Shown one piece after another: positions 15,753-23,258 of a stretch of DNA of 33,261 nt. The DNA is from Flavobacterium sp. CF136 (lineage in GTDB: Bacteria > Bacteroidota > Bacteroidia > Flavobacteriales > Flavobacteriaceae). Where the stretch lies: positions 1-33,261 of the forward strand of contig NZ_AKJZ01000011.1 in assembly GCF_000282055.1 (NCBI RefSeq). Direction: 5' to 3'. The notes under the pieces were generated by a model. That model made no database searches, had not been told where the DNA came from, and saw only the letters and a program-made list of their open reading frames with translations. Numbering within the stretch: position 1 is the stretch's first letter; the number at the start of each line of letters is the position of its first letter. A program made the position numbers and the translations under genes.

Positions 15753-15768
15753 TGGCACAGTATTTACC
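15753..15768 (+). promoter_or_regulatory. Sigma-54-like promoter of the ABC export operon
   Basis: TGGCACAGTATTTACC matches the -24/-12 consensus TGGCACRNNNNTTGCW at 10 of 12 specified positions. The TGGCAC block is perfect and spacing is exact, but the -12 element reads TTAC rather than TTGC. The start of transcription would be near 15779, 18 bases before the ATG at 15797. Confidence 0.55.
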
Positions 15769-15796
15769 TATTGACTATCAGCAAATTATTAAAAAT

Positions 15797-17041
15797 ATGG
15801 ACAAGGTAATTCCTCGTAAAAATAGAAAATTTAGGTATCTCACAATAGCAATTGGTATTTTTTTAGTTTTGGCTGTAATCATCTTTTTTTCTTTTAACAC
15901 AAAAAGAAGTTTAAATGTAAAAGCAGATGAACTGACGGTTCAAAAAATCGAAAAGGCGTTTTTTGAAGATTTTGTTGTTTTTCAGGCTCAAGTTGAACCG
16001 CTGAACGTAATGCTTGTAAATGTTACTGAAGGAGGTTCCGTAAAAGAAATTTTTGTTGAAAATGGTGCCATGGTTACCAAAGGCCAATCACTGGCACGTT
16101 TGTACAACCCTAACACAGAATTGAATTATCTGACTCAGGAAACGGCAATTATTGAGCAGATAAATAATTTGAACACTGGAAAACTGAATATCAGAAATCA
16201 GGAATTGAATTTAAACAAAGATTTGGTTTTGATTGAGCACGATTATAATGATGCTAAAAGACTGTATGACATGAATTCGAAATTATTTGATAAGGATGTG
16301 ATTTCGAAAAATGACTGGAATACTTTTAAAGAAAGCCTGCGTTTTCAGGAAGAACGAAAAAGAACGATTCAGCAGAGTATTCAAAAAGAAAAACAGACAA
16401 ATCAGCTGCAGATTTCACAAATAAACCGCTCGATTCAAACCATGGAAAAAAGTCTGGATATTTTGAGAAACAACAAAAAGAACTTTTTAATCACGGCTCC
16501 TGAATCGGGACGATTAACATCTTTCGAACCGGTTTTAGGAAAAACATTTCAGGCGGGAGAAAGCATCGGCAAAATTGATTCCAAACAAGGCTACAAGCTG
16601 ACTGCGGAAGTTGATGAATTTTATCTGGAAAAACTTCGGGAAGGTTTGAAAGGTCAGGTAGAATTTAAAGGAAAAACACTTGAAGTTTTGGTTACAAAAG
16701 TAATTCCGGAAGTAAAAAGCGGTCATTTTATAGTGGAACTGGCTTTTACATCAAAAGAAAATATCGCTTTACAAGACGGCTTAAGTTTTGGAGTGAAACT
16801 GATTTTATCAGAGAAAAACAAAACCTTAGTGGTTTCAAAAGGAAGCTTCAATCAGGAAACTGCCGGAAAATGGATTTTTGTGGTAAAAGGAAATAAAGCA
16901 GAAAGAAGAAACATAAAATTAGGCCGTGAGAATCCTTCGTATTATGAAATTTTGGAAGGCTTGAAAGAGGGCGAATCTGTAATTACCTCATCGTATTCAG
17001 ATTATAAGGATGTTGAAGAATTATCGATTAGTTCACAGTAG
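15797..17041 (+). CDS. HlyD-type periplasmic adaptor of an ABC exporter
   Basis: A 414-residue membrane-fusion protein. I prefer the ATG at 15797 (MDKVIPRKNRKFRYL) to one at 15752, because the 15752 ATG overlaps a sigma-54-like promoter and the extra 15 residues are not typical. One membrane anchor (about 13-33) is followed by a lipoyl-like half motif (GGSVKEIFVENGAMVTKGQSLARLY), a long coiled-coil hairpin (about 95-215, rich in Gln, Lys and Leu), the second lipoyl half (ITAPESGRLTSFEPVLGKTFQAGESIGKID) and a beta-barrel plus membrane-proximal domain. It would link the ATPase/permease downstream to an outer-membrane TolC-like channel, which is not encoded in this window. Confidence 0.92.
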   Translation: MDKVIPRKNRKFRYLTIAIGIFLVLAVIIFFSFNTKRSLNVKADELTVQKIEKAFFEDFVVFQAQVEPLNVMLVNVTEGGSVKEIFVENGAMVTKGQSLARLYNPNTELNYLTQETAIIEQINNLNTGKLNIRNQELNLNKDLVLIEHDYNDAKRLYDMNSKLFDKDVISKNDWNTFKESLRFQEERKRTIQQSIQKEKQTNQLQISQINRSIQTMEKSLDILRNNKKNFLITAPESGRLTSFEPVLGKTFQAGESIGKIDSKQGYKLTAEVDEFYLEKLREGLKGQVEFKGKTLEVLVTKVIPEVKSGHFIVELAFTSKENIALQDGLSFGVKLILSEKNKTLVVSKGSFNQETAGKWIFVVKGNKAERRNIKLGRENPSYYEILEGLKEGESVITSSYSDYKDVEELSISSQ

Positions 17042-17065
17042 CAGTTTTCAGTCGCAGTCACAGTT
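17042..17065. repeat. CAGT-periodic short repeat
   Basis: CAGT occurs four times at 17042, 17049, 17055 and 17061, every six to seven bases, right after the adaptor stop codon. ATTTTACATTTTACATAA follows. It fills part of the 114-base gap to the ATPase gene. Confidence 0.4.
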
Positions 17066-17155
17066 TACAAATCACATTTTACATTTTACATAAAATAAAA
17101 GTTTCAATCATCAATCAAAAAATCATTAATAACAACATTTAACATCTTAAAAAAT

Positions 17156-17863
17156 ATGATAACAATACAAAATTTAACCAAAGTTTTTAGAACAGAAGAA
17201 GTAGAAACATCAGCGTTAAGCGGTATTTCTTTAGAAATTAAAAAGGGTGATTTTTTAACTATCATGGGCCCTTCTGGGTGTGGAAAATCGACTTTATTAA
17301 ACATCATCGGCCTTTTGGACAGTGGCTCTGATGGAAGTTATAAATTATTGGATCAGGAAATGATTGGTTTGAAAGAAAAAGGAAGAGCGGCTGTTCGTAA
17401 AGAGAATATTGGATTCATTTTTCAGAATTTCAACCTGATCGATGAACTTTCCGTTTATGACAATATCGAACTGCCTTTGCTTTACAACAACGTGAAAGTA
17501 TCAGACAGAAAACAAAAAATTGAAGCTATTGCTGAGAAATTAAATATTTCACACCGTTTAAAACATTTTCCGCAACAGCTTTCGGGAGGACAACAACAAA
17601 GAGTTGCTGTGGCCAGAGCTTTGGTAAATGACCCGAAAATCATTTTGGCCGATGAGCCAACCGGAAATCTGGACAGTAAAAACGGTAACGAAGTGATGGA
17701 ACTTTTAACCGATTTACACGCCAAAGGCGCCACAATTTTGATGGTAACACACTCTGATTATGATGCTTCGTTCTCACAAAGAACGATTCATATGAAAGAT
17801 GGTGTAATATTCTCTGAAAAATTAAATCAGAGAAATGTAGATGTTTTCATGGACGTTAAATAA
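17156..17863 (+). CDS. ABC transporter ATPase, MacB/LolD type
   Basis: A 235-residue cytoplasmic ATPase that powers the permease encoded next. Walker A is GPSGCGKST (38-46), the Q-loop is GFIFQNFNLID (86-96), the signature is LSGGQQQRVAVARAL (142-156), Walker B is IILADEP (162-168), and the H-loop is ILMVTHSD. Length and the FNLIDELSVYDNIELPLLY segment fit the MacB/LolD/FtsE group, which drives mechanotransmission from the cytoplasm to the periplasm rather than moving substrate through the membrane. It sits between the HlyD adaptor and the permease, so a MacAB-like efflux or secretion pump is likely. Confidence 0.94.
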   Translation: MITIQNLTKVFRTEEVETSALSGISLEIKKGDFLTIMGPSGCGKSTLLNIIGLLDSGSDGSYKLLDQEMIGLKEKGRAAVRKENIGFIFQNFNLIDELSVYDNIELPLLYNNVKVSDRKQKIEAIAEKLNISHRLKHFPQQLSGGQQQRVAVARALVNDPKIILADEPTGNLDSKNGNEVMELLTDLHAKGATILMVTHSDYDASFSQRTIHMKDGVIFSEKLNQRNVDVFMDVK

Positions 17864-17870
17864 TAAAAAT

Positions 17871-17942
17871 ATGATCAAATTTATTGTAACTGCAATCATA
17901 ATCCTGGCAGAATTTGTTTGCAAAATATTGGCAATTATCTAA
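17871..17942 (+). CDS. Possible 23-residue hydrophobic micropeptide
   Basis: An ATG seven bases after the ATPase stop opens a frame of 23 codons: MIKFIVTAIIILAEFVCKIL followed by three residues (AII) and TAA. The product would be a single transmembrane helix with a Glu and a Cys in its middle. It lies in an exporter operon, directly before a perfect palindrome whose first base follows the stop. It could be a real small membrane protein that modulates the pump, or a chance frame; there is no ribosome-binding evidence because these bacteria lack Shine-Dalgarno sites. Confidence 0.4.
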   Translation: MIKFIVTAIIILAEFVCKILAII

Positions 17943-17975
17943 AGACCTAACAGGTTTTAAAAACCTGTTAGGTCT
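17943..17975. repeat. Perfect 16-bp palindrome (type F)
   Basis: AGACCTAACAGGTTTT is perfectly inverted around a single central A. It lies between the ATPase and permease genes and could act as an attenuating hairpin in the operon mRNA, since a run of A rather than T follows. Only one copy is seen in this window. Confidence 0.7.
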
Positions 17976-18008
17976 ATTAAAAAAAATAACTAACTAAAAA
18001 AATACACC

Positions 18009-20438
18009 ATGATTTTTAACTGGTTTAAAATATTTATTTATCATTTAAAGCAAAATAAATTGTTTTCGTTTTTAAATGTTTTAGGATTAAGCATCGGAGT
18101 TGCCGGTGTAATTTTCGCTATTTTATATTGGAATAATGAAAATGCTTACGATCAATGGAATCCTGAGAAAGAAAATGTATATCAGGTTACCAACAAAATA
18201 GGAATAACGGGAGATATCTGGGCATTAAATTCAATTCCTTTTGGGGAAACCTGCAAAGCAACTATTCCTGAAATTGAATCGATTTGTTTCCTTAATAGCG
18301 CTTATTATAACAATGCTCCGATAAAATATCAGGGACGTAAAGTGATGGATGAAAAAATCACAATTGCTGATAATGGCTTTTTTGATGTTTTTCCTTTTCC
18401 AATCGTAAAAGGGTCTAAAACTAATATCTTAAAAGAAATCAATAGTGTTGCCTTATCGGAAGAAGCAGCAAAATTACTTTTCAACAATGAAGATCCGATT
18501 GGCAAGTCAATCAATTATAGCAATAAGTTTTATACCGTAAAAGCAGTTTATCATTTAATACGACCATCATCACTGGAACCTAACTACGTTTTTGGCGGTA
18601 TTCAACGTGATGGTGATAAAAACAGCTGGGAAAATTTTAATTATGGATTATTAATCAAAATCAAAAAAGGAGCCGATGCTGCCGTTGTTTTAAAGAAAAT
18701 GCAAAATGTAAATTTTGTGAACAGAACTTTAAAAGATGCTAAAGAAAATGGTCAGACTGTGGCGCAGTATGTTAAAGAAAATGGGGAAATTACAGTAATA
18801 CTGGATCAGTTAAAAACTTCCCGTCTGCACGGAACAAAAACTTCATCCGGCCACAATTTCGCTGAAGGCAGAGGGAATTTGCAATTGCTTTACATCATGG
18901 TTGGGCTCTCTATTTTGATTCTGACTTTGTCTTTGGTAAATTATATCAATTTAGCAACAGCTTCAGCCATCAAACGAGCAAAAGAAGTAGGTGTACGTAA
19001 AATTGTGGGTGCAACTAAAAATCAGATTATTGCTCAATTTATTTTTGAAACGGCCATGATTGTGACTTTGGCAATCATTTTTTCTTTGGCAATCGTTGAA
19101 CTTACATTACCTCATTACAATACCTTTTTGAAGAAAAATTTGACTATCAATGGTGGTGAATTTTACCTGCAGCTTATTTTTATATTTGGATTAGTAATCA
19201 TTCTTGCGGGTATTTTTCCTGCCATTTATATCTCCAATTTTGAGACTTTAAAAGTTTTAAAAGGTAATTTTTCAAGAAGCAAAAGTGGTATTTGGATTCG
19301 AAATTCGATGTTGATTTTTCAGTTTGGAATTGCTACCTTTTTTATCATTGGCGCCTTAATTGTGAACTCGCAAGTTAGTTATATGATGAACAAAGACCTT
19401 GGTTTTAGTGGAGATCAGATCATCAGAATTCCGTATAATTACCCGGATCCTCTTAAAAAAACAGATAAATACCTGACCGCAAAACAAGAAATCAGCAAAA
19501 TACCCGGAGTTCAGGACGTTTCTACTTTTGCAGGATCTTTTGGAAACAGTTCTAATTCAAGTTCAAGTTTTACGCATAACGGGATTCATGTACAGCCAAG
19601 AAATATTGAAATGGATTTTGGTTTTCTTGAAATGATGAAAATCAAAATCGTTAAAGGCAGGAATTTACTACCACAGTTTGCTTCGGATACTGTAAGTAAT
19701 ATGTTAATGAATGAAACTCTTGTAAAAATCCTGAATCTTAAAAACCCTGTAAACACCATTATAACATCTGGCTTTGGAGAAGAACATAATTTAAAATTCA
19801 AAGTCGTAGGTGTTGTAAAAGATTTTAACATTACAGGACTACAGGATAAAGTACAGCCAATGGTTTTTATAAACCTTAAAACCTTAAAATGGAATAATTT
19901 TGGTAATATTTATGTAAAAGTTTCTCCTGATAATTTAACCGAAACTTTAGCCAAATTAAAAACCTATTGGGAGAAAAACGTAAACCCCGACTATCCTTTT
20001 GATTATGAATTTGTAAATAAAGGATTTGCCAAAACCTATCAGGAACAAGTGAAACAAAAAGATTTATTTTTCATCCTGAACCTTGTTGTAATTATTATTG
20101 CCGTTTTCGGATTGTTTGCTTTAGCTTCCTTCTCAATGGAAAGAAGATTAAAAGAAATTGCCATTAGAAAAACATTAGGTGCAGAAACCAATATTTTACT
20201 AAAAGAACTATCAAAACAATACATTATTTTTTGCTTGTTAGGATTTGGAATCGGAATTATTCCCGGCTATATCTTATTGCAAAAATGGCTTGAAAATTTT
20301 GCCTTCCGAATCGGGATTTCAGTAATTCCTTTCAGTATTGCGTTCGTTTCTTTATTAGTTTTAACTTTACTAATCGTTTTAACGAAAGCCTATCAGGTGA
20401 CTAAAATAGATATCCTGAAATATTTGAAATACGAATAA
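18009..20438 (+). CDS. ABC transporter permease, MacB/FtsX type
   Basis: An 809-residue inner-membrane permease. A first membrane helix (about 18-42) is followed by a large periplasmic MacB-core domain (about 43-280), an FtsX module of helices at about 290-405 containing the typical RAKEVGVRKIVGATKNQIIAQFIFE segment, a helix near 430-455, a second periplasmic domain (about 456-675) and a second FtsX module (about 680-800) with the matching RRLKEIAIRKTLGAETNILLKEL segment. It is the double-FtsX layout common in Bacteroidota. It should work with the upstream ATPase and adaptor; a strong hairpin terminator follows it, so it is the last gene of the operon. Confidence 0.93.
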   Translation: MIFNWFKIFIYHLKQNKLFSFLNVLGLSIGVAGVIFAILYWNNENAYDQWNPEKENVYQVTNKIGITGDIWALNSIPFGETCKATIPEIESICFLNSAYYNNAPIKYQGRKVMDEKITIADNGFFDVFPFPIVKGSKTNILKEINSVALSEEAAKLLFNNEDPIGKSINYSNKFYTVKAVYHLIRPSSLEPNYVFGGIQRDGDKNSWENFNYGLLIKIKKGADAAVVLKKMQNVNFVNRTLKDAKENGQTVAQYVKENGEITVILDQLKTSRLHGTKTSSGHNFAEGRGNLQLLYIMVGLSILILTLSLVNYINLATASAIKRAKEVGVRKIVGATKNQIIAQFIFETAMIVTLAIIFSLAIVELTLPHYNTFLKKNLTINGGEFYLQLIFIFGLVIILAGIFPAIYISNFETLKVLKGNFSRSKSGIWIRNSMLIFQFGIATFFIIGALIVNSQVSYMMNKDLGFSGDQIIRIPYNYPDPLKKTDKYLTAKQEISKIPGVQDVSTFAGSFGNSSNSSSSFTHNGIHVQPRNIEMDFGFLEMMKIKIVKGRNLLPQFASDTVSNMLMNETLVKILNLKNPVNTIITSGFGEEHNLKFKVVGVVKDFNITGLQDKVQPMVFINLKTLKWNNFGNIYVKVSPDNLTETLAKLKTYWEKNVNPDYPFDYEFVNKGFAKTYQEQVKQKDLFFILNLVVIIIAVFGLFALASFSMERRLKEIAIRKTLGAETNILLKELSKQYIIFCLLGFGIGIIPGYILLQKWLENFAFRIGISVIPFSIAFVSLLVLTLLIVLTKAYQVTKIDILKYLKYE

Positions 20439-20458
20439 GTTAATCAATCTCTTTCTTG

Positions 20459-20490
20459 AAACCCGGTAAAACAATTTACCGGGTTTGTCT
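20459..20490 (+). terminator. Terminator of the ABC export operon
   Basis: AAACCCGGTAAA (20459-20470) is perfectly inverted at 20475-20486 with a four-base loop ACAA, followed by GTCTTTT. It starts 20 bases after the permease stop. Confidence 0.75.
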
Positions 20491-20562
20491 TTTAAATACA
20501 TTTCATCAATCCTGTCATCAATAAATACAATTTAAAAAGCTAAGAATCCGAACATAATCTGT

Positions 20563-20570
20563 TATCTTTG
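20563..20570 (+). promoter_or_regulatory. -7 box of the mrp gene
   Basis: TATCTTTG followed by C is a strong match to TAnnTTTG and lies 71 bases before the mrp ATG. No TTG is found 17-23 bases upstream. Confidence 0.5.
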
Positions 20571-20641
20571 CAGTCTGAAATCAGTTTAAATAAATATAAT
20601 TTCTAAATAGATTTCATTCAATAGAAAATACTACATTAAAA

Positions 20642-21775
20642 ATGAAATTAGACAGAAAAGAAATTCTTAAAGCTCTGGAAACAATTACTATAGCCGGAGA
20701 AGGGAAAAATATGGTTGAAAGCGGAGCTGTTGCCAATGTTATTACTTTTGGTGATGAGGTTGTTGTAGATTTAATACTTCATACTCCTGCAATGCACATT
20801 AAAAAAAGAGCGGAGGATGATATTAAAAAAACGATTCATGAATTGATATCTCCGGAAGCAAAGATTAAAGTAAATATTAAGGTTGAAACTAAAGAAAACC
20901 CTAACGAAATAAAAGGAAAAGCTATTCCGGGAATCAAAAATATTATTGCTGTTGCATCAGGAAAAGGCGGAGTAGGAAAATCTACTGTTACAGCGAATCT
21001 TGCCGTAACATTAGCTAAAATGGGATTTGCCGTTGGCGTTTTGGATGCTGATATTTATGGTCCATCAATGCCAATCATGTTTGATGTCGAAAATGAAAAA
21101 CCAATTTCGATTACCGTTGACGGAAAATCAAAGATGAAACCTGTAGAGAGTTATGAAATAAAAATACTTTCTATCGGCTTTTTTACTGCACCAAGTCAGG
21201 CCGTAATCTGGAGAGGGCCAATGGCTGCCAAAGCATTAAACCAAATGATTTTTGATGCTGATTGGGGTGAATTAGATTTTATGCTAATTGACTTGCCTCC
21301 GGGAACTGGAGATATTCACTTATCAATCATGCAGTCATTACCAATAACAGGAGCTGTTGTTGTAAGTACTCCTCAGGCAGTAGCATTAGCTGACGCGAAA
21401 AAAGGTGTGGCAATGTTTATGCAGGAGAATATTAATGTACCGGTTTTAGGTATTATCGAAAATATGGCGTATTTTACACCTGAAGAATTACCGGAAAACA
21501 AATATTATATCTTTGGCCAGGAAGGAGCAAAAAACCTGGCAGAAGATTTAAATGTTCCGTTTTTAGGTGAAGTTCCAATTGTACAATCTATTCGTGAAGC
21601 AGGAGATTATGGTCGTCCGGCAGCTTTGCAGACAGCATCGACAATTGAAACTGTTTTTGAAGAAATCACTAGAAATGTAGTACAGGAAGTAGTAAACAGA
21701 AATGATAGTCTGCCTGCTACCGAAGCCATTAAAATTACAACAATGGCAGGTTGTTCAGCAGTTAAAAAGAATTAG
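20642..21775 (+). CDS. apbC: Mrp/ApbC-family P-loop ATPase (Fe-S carrier)
   Basis: A 377-residue protein that in its family assembles or transfers Fe-S clusters, or acts as a related P-loop scaffold. It has an N-terminal MIP18-like (DUF59) domain (about 3-80) and a ParA/Mrp ATPase domain from about 98 with deviant Walker A GKGGVGKS (107-114), DADIYGPSMP and LIDLPPGTGD. The CxxC pair that bridges a cluster in ApbC/Mrp proteins is absent: the segment after GIIENMAYFT reads PEELPENKYYIFG. The only cysteine in the protein is Cys371, in the C-terminal tail GCSAVKKN. A NifU-type gene follows in the same direction after a repeat-filled gap, supporting a role in Fe-S biogenesis. Confidence 0.9.
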   Translation: MKLDRKEILKALETITIAGEGKNMVESGAVANVITFGDEVVVDLILHTPAMHIKKRAEDDIKKTIHELISPEAKIKVNIKVETKENPNEIKGKAIPGIKNIIAVASGKGGVGKSTVTANLAVTLAKMGFAVGVLDADIYGPSMPIMFDVENEKPISITVDGKSKMKPVESYEIKILSIGFFTAPSQAVIWRGPMAAKALNQMIFDADWGELDFMLIDLPPGTGDIHLSIMQSLPITGAVVVSTPQAVALADAKKGVAMFMQENINVPVLGIIENMAYFTPEELPENKYYIFGQEGAKNLAEDLNVPFLGEVPIVQSIREAGDYGRPAALQTASTIETVFEEITRNVVQEVVNRNDSLPATEAIKITTMAGCSAVKKN

Positions 21776-21780
21776 ATAAT

Positions 21781-21887
21781 TGAGATAAAAATTAGATACT
21801 GAGATAATTTGATAATTAGATAATGAGCACAGATAATTATCTAATTGACACATTTCCTAATTATCTAATTCTCTAATTGACACATTA
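21781..21887. repeat. AT-rich repeat cluster (type G)
   Basis: AATTAGATAAT (21814-21824) is inverted as ATTATCTAATT at 21836-21846 and again at 21860-21870. CTAATTGACACATT occurs twice, at 21841-21854 and 21873-21886. It fills the 118-base gap between mrp and the NifU-like gene, which it may separate transcriptionally. Confidence 0.65.
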
Positions 21888-21893
21888 AACATT

Positions 21894-22133
21894 ATGACAA
21901 CAGAAGAATTAACAAGTAACGTATTATTGGCCCTTGAAGAAATCAGACCTTTTTTAAATTCTGATGGTGGTGACATTACGCTAATTTCAATAGAAGACGA
22001 CAAACACGTAAAAGTCCGTCTTGAAGGCGCATGCATTAGCTGCAGTGTAAATCAAATGACATTAAAGGCCGGTGTGGAAACAACTATAAAAAAATATGCC
22101 CCACAAATTGAAACTGTGGTAAACATCATGTAA
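21894..22133 (+). CDS. NifU C-terminal domain Fe-S scaffold protein
   Basis: A 79-residue stand-alone NifU C-terminal (Nfu) domain. The cluster-binding CxxC is CISC at residues 47-50, in the motif LEGACISCSVNQMTLKAGVE. The preceding DGGDI segment is typical of Nfu. Such proteins bind and deliver 4Fe-4S clusters. It follows the Mrp/ApbC gene and precedes, with one unrelated-looking gene between, a 2Fe-2S ferredoxin, so Fe-S metabolism is a common theme here. Confidence 0.92.
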   Translation: MTTEELTSNVLLALEEIRPFLNSDGGDITLISIEDDKHVKVRLEGACISCSVNQMTLKAGVETTIKKYAPQIETVVNIM

Positions 22134-22310
22134 TCTGCTTATATTCCTTGTTTTTGAGTCGTAAATAATTAACAGGAATAATAACCATTTAGGCAAATTA
22201 GTTATAAATTTTCATGAAAATAAATAAAAATATCTATTTTTTTACGATATCAATAAAAAATAGTTTAAAGATTTAAGACTTTTACTGAAGAATATGTTCC
22301 ATTTTTCATT

Positions 22311-22318
22311 TAAATTTG
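22311..22318 (+). promoter_or_regulatory. -7 box of the secreted protein gene
   Basis: TAAATTTG matches TAnnTTTG and lies 25 bases before the ATG at 22344. No TTG is found at normal spacing. Confidence 0.45.
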
Positions 22319-22343
22319 TAACATACTCCTAAAATCTTAAATT

Positions 22344-22829
22344 ATGAAGAATTATTACACTCTGTTTTTTTTATTATTTTTCATTTCGGTAAATTATGCC
22401 CAACAAAGCATACAAACATTACAAGTTGATAAAGCATGGGTTAATGAATCTGAAGAGTGGTCAGATTTTACATATGACGGAAAAATTGTACTTTCGATTA
22501 ATAGTAATAAAGAAGAAGGCAGCCTTAGAATTGGTAATTATGATTTTTTATATGATTTTTGTGCTGGTAAAGCAAAGTTTACAAATAAAGCAGCTTACAA
22601 CACAGCAGAATTTTCACATCCAAGAAAAATATCTGTTACCACTGACAAACAAGGAATAGTAAATTCGACATATGAAGGGACTTTGATTTTCGAATTGGAT
22701 AAAGATTATTATTCAGTAATTGTCATAGTTACATTATTAGAAAAAGGCGGAAATATATTAGGCGCAAAAATGCACCTTAAAGAAAATAACAGAAAAGAAT
22801 ACGCATTTAGCTTAAAACCAAGTAGTTAA
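22344..22829 (+). CDS. Hypothetical secreted protein
   Basis: I do not recognise this 161-residue protein. A signal peptide is clear (MKNYYTLFFLLFFISVNYAQ, cleaved near residue 19). The mature part looks beta-rich with alternating hydrophobic residues, for example GKIVLSINSNKEEGSLRIGNYDFLYDF and YEGTLIFELDKDYYSVIVIVTLLEKGG, as in a small lipocalin- or beta-sandwich-like domain. There is one cysteine (in YDFCAGK) and no membrane segment. It probably sits in the periplasm. It is placed between the NifU-like and ferredoxin genes, but nothing in it suggests Fe-S work. Confidence 0.8.
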   Translation: MKNYYTLFFLLFFISVNYAQQSIQTLQVDKAWVNESEEWSDFTYDGKIVLSINSNKEEGSLRIGNYDFLYDFCAGKAKFTNKAAYNTAEFSHPRKISVTTDKQGIVNSTYEGTLIFELDKDYYSVIVIVTLLEKGGNILGAKMHLKENNRKEYAFSLKPSS

Positions 22830-22894
22830 TAAATAATTTAAGAATTTGATCACGTTTATTAAATTCTAAATCAGTAAAATTCCAATAATTTAAA

Positions 22895-23212
22895 ATGGAT
22901 GTATTAATAAAGATTAAAGATCGAGAGGGAGTTATACACGAATTACAGGCTCCAACTGATATGGCAATGAACATAATGGAGTTATGCAAAGCATACGAAC
23001 TTCCTGTTGAGGGAACCTGTGGCGGAATGGCCATGTGTGCTTCATGTCAGTGCTACGTTTTAAATGATGTTGCTCTGCCTGAAATGGGTGATGACGAAGA
23101 AGCTATGTTATCGGAAGCGTTTTACGTTAAATCTAACAGCCGTTTAGGTTGTCAGATTCCAATTACTACAGAATTAGAAGGTTTAGAGCTTGAACTGGCT
23201 CCAGAATATTAA
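22895..23212 (+). CDS. 2Fe-2S ferredoxin, adrenodoxin-like
   Basis: A 105-residue soluble electron carrier. The cluster ligands are Cys42, Cys48, Cys51 and Cys86, in the pattern C-x5-C-x2-C-x34-C, which is the vertebrate/bacterial-type (adrenodoxin, Fdx) rather than plant-type spacing. An acidic helix with GDDEEAMLSEA (65-75) matches the partner-binding region of this group. In the isc type such ferredoxins supply electrons for cluster assembly or redox enzymes. It lies in an Fe-S-related neighbourhood and is closed by a strong bidirectional terminator at 23217-23248. Confidence 0.93.
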   Translation: MDVLIKIKDREGVIHELQAPTDMAMNIMELCKAYELPVEGTCGGMAMCASCQCYVLNDVALPEMGDDEEAMLSEAFYVKSNSRLGCQIPITTELEGLELELAPEY

Positions 23213-23216
23213 ATAT

Positions 23217-23248
23217 AAAAAAGCGAAAACCTGGGTTTTCGCTTTTTT
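23217..23248. terminator. Bidirectional terminator
   Basis: AAAAAAGCGAAAACC (23217-23231) and GGTTTTCGCTTTTTT (23234-23248) form a perfect 15-bp stem with a two-base loop. It ends both the ferredoxin gene (plus) and the convergent gene at 23259 (minus). Confidence 0.85.
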
Positions 23249-23258
23249 ATTATAATAT

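Noticed and set aside
15752..15796. ATG at 15752 as the start of the HlyD-type adaptor
   Set aside because: It lies inside a sigma-54-like element, and the ATG at 15797 gives a normal adaptor N-terminus.
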